Of a DNA stretch of 64,000 bases, positions 55,500 to 64,000 are shown one piece after another. The notes below the pieces were generated by a model. It saw only the letters and a program-made list of their open reading frames with translations. It was not told where the DNA came from and did not search any database. The translations under genes and the position numbers were made by a program. Numbering within the stretch: the stretch's first letter is position 1; each line of letters starts with the position of its first letter. The DNA comes from Bos javanicus (taxonomy: Eukaryota; Chordata; Mammalia; Artiodactyla; Bovidae): positions 46,053,724 to 46,117,723 of the forward strand of contig NC_083877.1 of the NCBI RefSeq assembly GCF_032452875.1, given 5' to 3'.

Positions 55500-57405
55500 A
55501 TATAAATCCCATTTACCATCAAAAAGAATAAAACACATAGGAATAAATCTACCCGAAGAGGCAAAAGCCCAGTACTCTGACAACTGTAAAATTCTGATGA
55601 AAGAAATCAGATGACACAAATAAATGGAAAGATATACTCTGTTCTTGGACTGGAAGAATCAATGCTGTCAAAATGGCTATCTTACCCAAGGCAATCTACA
55701 GATTCAATGTGAGTCCTATTAAATTACTAGTGGTATTTTCCAGAGAACTAGAACAACAAAAATATTTAATTTGTATGGAAACACAAAGACCCCTAAGACC
55801 CAAGCAATCTTGAGAAATAAAAATGGAGTTGGAGGAATGGAGTTGAAGCTGACTATACTACAAAGCTATAGTAATCAAAATAGTATGGTACTAGCATTAA
55901 AAACAGAAATATAGATCAATGGAACAGGACAGGAAGCCCAGAAATAAATTCACACACCTATGGTCAATTAATCTATGACAGAAGAGGTAAGAATGTACAA
56001 TGAAGAAAAGATATTCTTCAATAAGAAGTACTGGGAAAACTGGACAGCTACATATAAAAAAATGAAATTAGAACATTTCCAATACCATGCAGAAATAAAC
56101 TCAAAATTAATCAAAGACCTAAATGTAAGACTCGATAGTATAAACCTCCTAGAGGAAAACATTAACAGGACATTCTTTCACATAAATCATAGCAATATCT
56201 TTGTGGATTTATCTCCTAGAGTAATGGAAACAAGAACAAAAATAAACAAGCGGGACCTAATTAAACTTAAAAGCTTTTGCACAGCAAAGGAAACCATAAA
56301 CCAAACCAAAAGACAACCTATGGAATGGGGGAAAATATCTGCAAATGATGCAACAGACATGGGGTTAATCTCCAAAATATAAAAATAGCTCATACAGCTC
56401 AACATAAAAAAAAAAAAAACCAATCAACAATGGGCAGAATATCTGCATACACATTTCTCAAGAAAACATATAGATGGTCAAGAGGCACATGAAAAGAGGC
56501 TCAACATCACTAATTATTAAAGAAATGCAAATCCAACCTACAATGAGACATCACCTCACAATGGGCAGAATGACCATCATCAGAAAGTATACAAATAATA
56601 AACGTTGGGGAAGATGTAAAGAAAAAGGAACCCTCTACTCTTTGTAGGAATGTAAATTGGTACAACCACTATGGAGAATAATAAGGGGATTCCTTAAAAA
56701 GCTAAAAATAGAACTACCATATGATACTGCTATCCCACTCCTACACATTTATCCAGAGAAAACCATAATTTGAAAAGATGCATCCACCCCAGTGCTCACT
56801 GCAGCATTATTTACAATAGCCAAGACATGAAAGCAACCTTGATGTCCATCAACAGATGAATGCGTAAAGAAGTTGTGGTACATATATACAATCAAATACT
56901 ACTCAGCCACAGAAAAGAATGAAATAATGCCACTTGCAGAACATGGGTAGATATGTTGCAGCTAGACATTATGATACTAAGTGAAATAAACCAGACAGAG
57001 AAAAACTAATGTCATATGATACCACTTATATGTGTAATCTAAAAAACTGACATAAATAACTTATTTACAAAACAGATAAGGACTCACAAACATAGAGAAC
57101 AAACTTCTGGCTACTGAAGGGGAAATATGGAGGTGGGGGGAGAGGTAAATTAAAAGGTTAACATATACATATCACACTACTATATATAAAACAGATAACC
57201 AACAAGAACCTACTGTATTTAGCACAGGGAACTATACTCAGTATTTTATAATTATAAGGAAAAAGAATCTGAAAAGGACCGTATATAAGTGTGTGTATGT
57301 ATGTATATATATATATATATATGTATGTATGTACAACTGAATCACCATGCTGTTCACCTGAAACTAACACAATATTGTAAGTCAACTATATTTAAACTTA
57401 AAAAA
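55500..57405 (+). mobile_element. L1, 3' 1.9 kb (ORF2 end plus 3' UTR)
   Basis: Sense L1: ORF2 from the post-reverse-transcriptase region ('aaaatggctatcttacccaa', 'caatggaacaggacaggaag'), through 'ctcctacacatttatccaga', to a 3' UTR ending 'ttgtaagtcaactatattta'. The longest clean frame, 55975-56382, includes EEKIFFNKKYWENWTATYKK and FCTAKETINQTKRQP. Stops and frame breaks occur throughout. A (TA)n/(TATG)n patch is at 57297-57332. Confidence 0.88.
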
Positions 57406-57444
57406 ACTATCAAAGAAAAAGTTTATATAGATCTAAAGAATGTA

Positions 57445-58170
57445 TGTCTTTTAAGTTTTATTGAAAAATTTTCAATTGAAATATAGTTGATGTACTACAA
57501 TATTATGTTTCAGGTTACTACATAATGATTTGACATTAGCATACATTATGAAATGATCACCACAATGTCTGGTAACCATCTGTTCCCATACAAAGTTATT
57601 ACAATATGACTGACTGTATGGCTTATGCCATATACTATAACCCTAAGAAGTATGTGTATCTTTAATTTTGTAACATGAAGCCAAGCTGTCCCCAGTGGCT
57701 ATACCAATTAACATCCCCATGAACAGTGTATGAGAATTCTCACTGTTCTACATCCTTGCCACTGCTTGATATTGTCTTCTAAGTTTCTGCTAACCTAATA
57801 GCTGTGGAATTGTATCTCAATTTGGTTTTAGCTTGCATTTCCCTTATTACTAAGGAGGCTGAGGAACTTTTCACATGCTTGTGGTCCTTTTTGTATTTAT
57901 CGCTGAAGTGCCTGTTCATGTCTTCTGCCCATTAAAAAAAAAAGTTGTTTACTCGTCTTATTGATTTGTAGTAGCTCTTTATAGATGCTGGATGCTAATT
58001 CTTTGACAGTTAAATGTGTTATTTTCTCCCAGCCTTCAGCTTGTCTTATGCTCTGCACCATTTTTTTTTTTTGGTGAATAGAAGTTCTTAGTTTTAGTGA
58101 AGTCAACTGTAATCTTTTCTTTCGTCTTTTCCTTTCACTTTTATCTATTGTCTTGTTAAAAAATTATTTT
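57445..58170 (-). mobile_element. L1, minus strand, internally deleted
   Basis: Reverse L1 3' UTR (57445-57680, 'cattatgaaatgatcaccac') is joined to ORF2 text (57680-58170, 'ccatgaacagtgtatgagaa', 'gtagctctttatagatgctg'), with the region between missing. It faces the plus-strand L1 directly to its left. Confidence 0.8.
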
Positions 58171-58778
58171 TTTTTTAACCTGAAGTAAGAAAGATAATCT
58201 GTATTTTCTTCTCTAAAAATTCCAAATGTCTTTCTTGGGACTGTTCTGTCTTTCAAGCTCCTGAATGTTTCCATAAAATGTTTCTGGAAGCCTGAGGTTA
58301 TTTCCAGTCCACTGGGCCTCCTCTCAGCACAGAGGGCATTGAGTTCTGACAAACGCCAAGAGAAAGACTCCATTCACAGAGCGCGCTGGTGGGCGTTGCC
58401 AAGCTCAGCTCTCAAAGGCCCCATGTGTCCTTCACTCTCCAACAGCCTCAGACCTCTAGGGGGCGCCTTCACACCAGGCATCCAGCTCCCTGCAGTCTGC
58501 CCTGGCTCAGAGGTGGTGCCCAGCTTCTGCCAAGGATGCTCTTACCTCTCTCTGGGTAGCTGCCTCCAGCCTTCACCCAGCCTCACACTGAGCTGACAAG
58601 GCCAGGCCTCTCTTCTTGTTTTTGAAGGAACCACACAGAAGCTTCCTAGCCAGTCCTGCTCTCAAATCTGCCCTCCCCTCCTCCTGCTCTCTTCCTTCCT
58701 TGGAATCTTCTTGAGTCCATATTGTCTTCTTGGGGCCCCTTGGCAATGATCTCTTACTAGGGCAGATGCTGCTATGGT
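58171..58778. other. No gene or clear repeat seen
   Basis: GC-richer unique-looking DNA around 58340-58700. An 85-codon plus-strand frame at 58339 shows no recognisable feature. Confidence 0.4.
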
Positions 58779-58792
58779 TTAAGCTTATCCCA

Positions 58793-59095
58793 GGACCTCC
58801 ATGGTGGTCTAGTAGTTAAGAATCCACTTGCCAATGCAGAAGACATGTTTTTAATCCCTGCTCTGGGAAGATCCCACATGCCGCGGGGCAACTAAGATTG
58901 TGTATCACCAGTACTGAGCCTGCGTGCTGCAACTACTGAAGCCCTTGTGCTCTAGAGCCTGTGCTCTGTGACAAGGGAAGCCACTGCGATGAGAAGCCTG
59001 CACACCACAACTAGAGAGCAGCCCTCTACTCGCTTAAACTAGAGAAAGCCCATGCACCACAATGAAGATCCAGTGCAGCAAAAAATAAACTTAGA
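58793..59095 (+). mobile_element. CHR-type SINE, long form
   Basis: 'gacctccatggtggtctagt' head, body with 'gaagccactgcgatgagaag' and an A-rich end. Flanks 58779-58792 and 59096-59109 are a 14-bp duplication with one mismatch. Confidence 0.92.
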
Positions 59096-59109
59096 TTAAG
59101 CTTACCCCA

Positions 59110-59489
59110 AACCTCTGCAGCATTGCAACTGCTCTTAACTACAGGCTCCCCCAAGGATCAAAACATTTAGGGGCCACAGAAGGTATAAAACATAAGTTGA
59201 AGGCCTCATAACTTTGCCAGTTTGTATCCAATTTTGTCTTGCCTTTTCACCTCCACCAATTGATCGCTGGCTTTATGACTTTAGGACAGTGTAAGCTACC
59301 GCCAGGACTACTCTGGCCGAGAACCAGGGTGAGACCTGCGGCCTGGGATGTGGAAGGCAGGTGGGCCGCATGGATCTATGGGGTATATAAGCTGAATCTG
59401 GTACACTTGTCACTTTTCCTGTGTTTCTGTGAGCTCTGCTTCCCAGGACAGCTAGCACTGAGCACATCTGTGTATATGTAGGCACATCC
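59110..59489. other. No gene or clear repeat seen
   Basis: Unassigned sequence; the 80-codon frame at 59239 has a hydrophobic C-terminal half but no supporting context. Confidence 0.4.
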
Positions 59490-59590
59490 TTATTCATCCA
59501 TTAATTCTACAGTTATTTCCTGAATACCACAAAGGGCACAGTGATGAAGGAAGCATGCAAGCCCGTGACACATGTACTAAACAAATACTG
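59490..59590 (-). repeat. L2-like LINE fragment
   Basis: 'ttcatccattaattctacag' then 'ctgaataccacaaagggcac' and 'acagtgatgaaggaagc' resemble reverse L2. Confidence 0.5.
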
Positions 59591-60246
59591 AAGGATGGGG
59601 TGTTCCAGAGTCTTGGACTAGGAGGCAGTTGGGCAGAGTCAGGCTAGAGTTATAGATCAGTCTAAGCATCAGTAAAACATTTTCTGTAAAGGACCAGATA
59701 GTATTTCAGGCTTTGTGGGCTACATGTATCTCTGTTGCATGATGTTTGTTTATTTGTATGCCTTTAAAAACCTTTCTCAGCTTGTAGCCCATATAAAACC
59801 AGGTCGAGGGTCTGTGGGTTAATCTACATTGCACTGACAAACTCCCAGTCTAAGTGACTTGTCACGTTAAAGGTTTATTCTGGCTCACTTCACCACCCAG
59901 TGCAGGTCGGTGAGTTTCCTATTGTCCTTTATGCAGTGACTCAGGACCCAGACCACCTCCCTCTACGAGGCCACCATCTATGCCACTCCCGTTAACTGTG
60001 AAAGAAGAAAAGAGGGTTGTAGGCTTGAATGAGGTCTTTTAAGGGCCACATCCCTTCTGTGTACACTTTCATGGTTAGAACTCAGATGGTCCCAACCTAA
60101 CAGCAAGTTGTTCGCCTGTGTGTTAGGAAAGAGGCAGCAAACTCACGGTGAAGCCCAGTATGGTTTCTACCACAGAGTAAAAAAAGTTTAAGATGCTCCT
60201 GTCTCAGCAGCCTTTATGATGTAGCTGGGGAGAAAGAGGGGCATGT
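59591..60246. other. No gene or clear repeat seen
   Basis: Unassigned. The text near 59670-59850 ('ctgtaaaggaccagatagta') is a common mammalian interspersed phrase, probably an old hAT-type relic. Confidence 0.4.
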
Positions 60247-60312
60247 CAGTTCAGTTCAGTTGCTCAGTTGTGTCTGACTCTCTGTGACCTCATGGACTGT
60301 AGCACGCATGTG
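60247..60312 (-). mobile_element. 66-bp BovB/BovA 3'-terminal fragment
   Basis: The reverse of the BovB terminus only ('cagttcagttcagttgctca', 'gtgacctcatggactgtag'). The exact 13-bp duplication aagaggggcatgt occurs at 60234-60246 and 60313-60325. This is an extremely 5'-truncated LINE or SINE insertion. Confidence 0.9.
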
Positions 60313-60325
60313 AAGAGGGGCATGT

Positions 60326-61639
60326 AGGAAGAGTTGAGTAAAAAATTCAACTGCAAATGCTACGTCAACGGTATTCTGAAGACAGCAATAAGTGAAATAT
60401 AGCCAAGATGTAGGAGTTCACAGGACCAAGAGATCAGACTGAGCTGGAGTTGCTGGATAAAATTTCAAGGACAAGGTAGGACCTGAATTAGGTTTTGAAG
60501 GAGTGGTAAGATTTTGAGGAATGAGAACTGTTTACCAGGAAAACAGGAAGCAGAGTAAACAAAAGTTCACACGGAGAAGGTGTGAAAGCCCAGAGCTAAG
60601 ACAGGTAAAGACCAGGCCCTAACCAGTCCTAATGATTACTGGTCAGGTGAGTCTCAGTAGTCCGATTTGAGAGGAGGTTCCTACAGAGGAACTGGGGTGG
60701 AGGTGGGATGTTGAGGTGGGGGTGCTCAGGACTGCAGTCAGAGGTGCTTCCTAGAAATTTAACCTCCTGATGAAGTATTTTAGAATTTTAACAACAGGAC
60801 AGCTCCATCCAAGCACAAAGGCTAAACATCTGCCTTATATTGGAGAGAGGCAGCTGAGGATGGAAAGACAGACTAGAGTTAAATTGTGAAGGGCTTTGAA
60901 TGCCAGGGTATTTGGGATTCCCAAAACAAAGATGAACATCGCTTATTTTTAGAGTTAAAGCTCAGGGAACCCCTCTGCCTATAAATATCTAATAATGAAT
61001 GATTAAATAAACAAGTGTATCTATATAATGGAAAAGCCTGTAATCATTAAAATCAAGCTTCTGAATACTCATTAATGACATGGAATAAGTGAAAAAAACT
61101 GTATATGGAGTATAATACCAAGTTAATAACTACAAATATGAAGAACCAACATCAAACTGTAAACTGTGGTTATTTTTGGATGGTAGTATTATACTTGATT
61201 TTTTGTTTTCCTCCTTACTTTCTTCCATAATGAGCACATTTTACTTCTATAATGAATATGCAATAAATGCTCTTTTCCAAAAGCAAGGCTTAAATGTGGA
61301 GTTTGGCATAGTGGTTGCCATTGCTACTGTCTTATTCTTCCTAAGTAGGCGAACTCGGTCCTCACTTTCACAGCATCCAGGACCTGGCTGCCCACGTGAT
61401 TCAGTTCACGGTGGCAGACCCCCCTCTGTCTCTGAGGTGTTTGACTCTGCCTGCACTGAGCAGAGCACTGGGAAAGCATCTATTGTCACCATTCCTGAAA
61501 GGTCCTCGGGAGTACTTGTAATTCCAGCAATTCCCTGAGGCACTGGGGGCCCAGAAAGGCATGTGACCTCCCTGAGCATGCGCTACAGCATCCTGGGAAT
61601 GCCAAGGACCAACGCAGAACTGTAGGCAGCGAGAGCACA
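60326..61639. other. No gene; possible old repeat at about 60965-61285
   Basis: The AT-rich section ending 'cataatgagcacattttact' resembles an ancient mammalian repeat end. The 120-codon plus-strand frame at 61176-61538 starts hydrophobically but lacks conservation cues, and its first part lies in that repeat-like DNA. Confidence 0.4.
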
Positions 61640-61745
61640 TTCAGATGCAAATTCTCACTTGATCATTGAGAAAACTGAGGCCAGAAAGAAGACTCTTGCC
61701 CAAGGTCACACAGTGAATTAGGGCAAGTAGGGACTTGGGTCCATG
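61640..61745 (-). repeat. MIR SINE
   Basis: 'ttgagaaaactgaggccaga' and 'cttgcccaaggtcacacagt' is a clear reverse MIR core. Confidence 0.75.
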
Positions 61746-61907
61746 GCTTCAAGGTCCTGGGCTCTGTTATCAAGTCACAGGCTCTTAGACAACTGTCTTT
61801 CCTGGGTTTTGGTCAAATTTGGTTTTTGTCTACTCATAACTACACAGTCAGATGTATTTTGGGCTACAGTTCATGGAGTGGTGTCTATTCTTGTGTGTTT
61901 AGTTTTC

Positions 61908-62133
61908 ATGGCTCCCTGGTGGTATGGTGGTAAAGAACCCACCTGCTGAGGCAGGAGACTCAAGAGACACGGGTTCGATCCCTGGGTTGGGAAGAGCCCC
62001 TGGAGACGGAAATGGCAGCCCACTGTAATATTCTTGCCTGGGAAATTCCATGGACAGAGGAACCTGGCAGGCTATAGTCCATGGGGTTGCAAAGAGTCAG
62101 ACACGACTGCGTGACTGAGCATGCACGCACACA
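61908..62133 (+). mobile_element. Bov-tA SINE
   Basis: 'catggctccctggtggtatg', 'ggttcgatccctgggttggg' and 'agtcagacacgactgcgtga' in sense order, followed by an (AC)-rich and (TA)n tail. Confidence 0.92.
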
Positions 62134-62259
62134 CTCATACATAATATATATATATAGTACAGGTTTCTTCAACTAAATTCTGATCTTGTCTAAGTCTAAC
62201 ACAGTATGAAAATGGTGAAAATATTCTTTGAAAACAGCCAGGAAGTTTCTCAAAAAGTT

Positions 62260-63240
62260 AAACATAGTGTTACCCAGAAAATTCCCTTCCAAGGTATGAA
62301 CCCAAGGGAACTGAACACTTATGTCCACACAAAACTTGTAAACCATTGTTCATGGTAGTGCTATCCATATGACCAAAAAGTAGAAACAACCTAAACATCC
62401 GTTATCAACCTGTGAGTGGATAAACAAAATGTGCTGCAGATGTGGAGAGCAAATCGTGGTTACCAGTGAGGAGAGGGAAGTGGGAAGGGGCAAGACAGGG
62501 GTAGGGGAGTAAGAGGCACAAACTGTTAGGCTTGTGCCTAATAAGCTACAAGGATATCTCATACAACATGGGAAATATAGCCAACATTTCTTAATAACTG
62601 TAAATGGAGTATAACCTTTAAAAACTGTGAATCATATATTATACACCTGTAACTTAACATTGTACAGCAACTATATACTTCAACAAAAAAAATTTTTAAG
62701 TGCTATATACATACAATGGCATGTTACACGGAAATAAAAAGGAATGAAGTAGTGTTAAGTGCTAAACACGGATGAACCTTTAAAATATATGCTGGAATTC
62801 CCTGGTGGTCCAGTGGTTAAGAATCTGCCTGCTAATGCAGGGGACATGGGTTCAATCCCTGGTCTGGGATGATTCCATATGCCATTGTGCAGCTAAGCCT
62901 ATGCACCACAACTGCTGAGACTGAAGGCCACAGCTACTGAAAGCCAGGCACCCTAGAGCCTGTGCTTTGCAACAAGAAGCCACTGCAACAAGAAGCACTC
63001 ACACTGCAACCAGAGAAAGCCCGAGTGCAGCAACGAATAACCAACACAGCCAAAATAAAGAAATGAATACTTTAAAATATATGCTGAGTGAAAGAAGACA
63101 GTCACCAAAGACCACATGTTGTATAATTCCATTTACATGAGATATCCAGAACAGGCAATTCCACAGAAGCAGAGAATAAACTAATGCTTTCAAGAGGCGT
63201 TGGAGTGAGGAGAACGGAAAGTGACTGCTAATGGATACGG
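62260..63240 (+). mobile_element. Old L1 3' end(s), interrupted by a CHR SINE
   Basis: Sense L1 text on both sides: 'ggtatgaacccaagggaact', 'acacctgtaacttaacattg' on the left, and 'gtataattccatttacatga' on the right of the SINE. At least two old pieces may be joined near 62700. Confidence 0.75.
62795..63069 (+). mobile_element. CHR-type SINE, long form, inside the L1
   Basis: 'aattccctggtggtccagtg', 'ggttcaatccctggtctggg' and the repeated 'agaagccactgcaacaagaa' body. The exact 17-bp duplication ctttaaaatatatgctg occurs at 62778-62794 and 63070-63086. Confidence 0.95.
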
Positions 63241-63489
63241 GCTTTCTTTACTGAAATACACCAAAGATTTTTACAAAGACTTTCAGGTCCTCACAGACAT
63301 ATTTACAGCTTTCCATGAGAGGCCAGAGTTGACACATGAAACTCCAATTTGATCTATAAAAATTAAGAGTCGCAGCAAGTGTTTTAGCATTGTCCAAACA
63401 CAACTTGTATCTAGTGCTCCTTTAATCTACTCAGACCAAATCTAGGAGGAAGGCAGAGCAGAATAACTGTCCTCTGTCTCTGACACACA
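63241..63489. other. No gene or clear repeat seen
   Basis: Unassigned; short (AC)n at 63484-63495. Confidence 0.4.
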
Positions 63490-63600
63490 CACACAAAATG
63501 AGGCTCAGGCAGGTTAAGTAATCTGTTCAGGCCACGCGGACAGTCCCTGGGTGAGCCTGGCACATGAAAGACTGCTCCTCTCTGCATCTGAGTCCTGTGC
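63490..63600 (-). repeat. MIR SINE
   Basis: 'aaaatgaggctcaggcagg', then 'taagtaatctgttcaggcc' is reverse MIR. Confidence 0.6.
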
Positions 63601-64000
63601 CCTCCTGCTAATCATGACATGTCAGAGGATTCTCTGCAACTTCAGAGAAGCTCTGGAGATAAGAAGGCAAGCTAGAGAACCCCAAGCAAAGGTACCCTCA
63701 GAGGTGCAAGCTAACAGAGCTCATCCTATTCACACCCTTCTCTGTGGCACCATCCCACAGCTGAGGACTGGAAAATGTCACAGTCTTGTCAACACTAAAA
63801 CAAGCGTGTTTGGGATCCAAACACCCATCACGCTATGTTCTTGCCTCTGCTGTTTACAGGATAGCAGAAAGGCTGCAGGTTGCCAGTTTCAGCAGGTAAC
63901 CAGGCTCCCTTCACCCAACATCTCTTGGCCTGATGTGTCCCCTGAAAATTCTCAGGCCTTTGGAGGAGTGCGGGATGTGGGGGAGCGGGATGTGGTGGGA
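63601..64000. other. No gene or clear repeat seen (window end)
   Basis: Mixed unique-looking sequence with G-rich text at the very end; nothing supported. Confidence 0.4.

Noticed and set aside
61176..61538. 120-codon plus-strand frame with a hydrophobic start, possible membrane protein
   Set aside because: Its first part lies in AT-rich repeat-like DNA, there is no promoter or splice context, and the translation shows no known domain.
37471..64000. CA12 first exon expected in the neighbourhood by synteny
   Set aside because: No CA12-like signal peptide or carbonic anhydrase sequence is seen, and no second CpG island occurs; the gene should lie beyond the window.

Overview
This is a mammalian, specifically ruminant, genomic window. 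The retroposon content points to a bovid such as cattle, sheep or goat: BovB (RTE-type) LINEs, Bov-tA and Bov-A2 SINEs, CHR-type tRNA-derived SINEs and ruminant-style L1 ends, over a background of older mammalian MIR, L2, L1, hAT, mariner and Tigger-like repeats. There is no sign of bacterial, phage, plasmid or CRISPR content. Most open frames here are random, repeat-derived, or produced by the stop-poor CpG island.

Only one protein-coding exon is recognisable: the first coding exon of USP3, a histone H2A/H2B deubiquitinase, on the minus strand at 7963-8053. It ends in a consensus splice donor. It lies in a CpG-island promoter (about 7300-8560) with three regularly spaced GC boxes and ATF/CRE-like and ETS-like sites. 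Everything to its left (1-7962) is USP3 intron 1, which holds MIR, L2, one nearly complete hAT transposon and a short tandem duplication.

To the right, from about 8560 to 64000, is USP3 upstream/intergenic DNA. From known synteny (human 15q22) the next gene should be CA12, but none of it is seen here. This half is a record of layered insertions: 
- 9-20 kb: MIR/L2 relics split by Bov-tA, Bov-A2 and CHR SINEs, many with clear target-site duplications (TSDs).
- 20.8-21.6 kb: a young 5'-truncated L1.
- 23.4-24.2 kb: three Bov-tA copies inside one MIR.
- 24.7 kb: an 84-bp palindromic mariner relic.
- 25-31 kb: old L1 material and a multi-level nest of hAT, CHR and L1 in L1.
- 33.7-35.0 kb: two facing solitary-LTR-like sequences forming an inverted repeat.
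- 42-46.6 kb: old repeats, two Bov-A2 copies and a minus-strand L1.
- 47-52.3 kb: three same-strand BovB copies, the longest interrupted by a Bov-A2.
- 55-58 kb: convergent L1s.
- 58.8-63.6 kb: scattered CHR, Bov-tA and L1.

I found no convincing new gene system. The items worth a second look are the USP3 promoter, the mariner hairpin (possible microRNA source), the inverted LTR pair, the nested insertions with readable order, and two very short retroposed fragments with exact TSDs. Repeat family names come from sequence recognition without a database search, and edges of old repeats are approximate.
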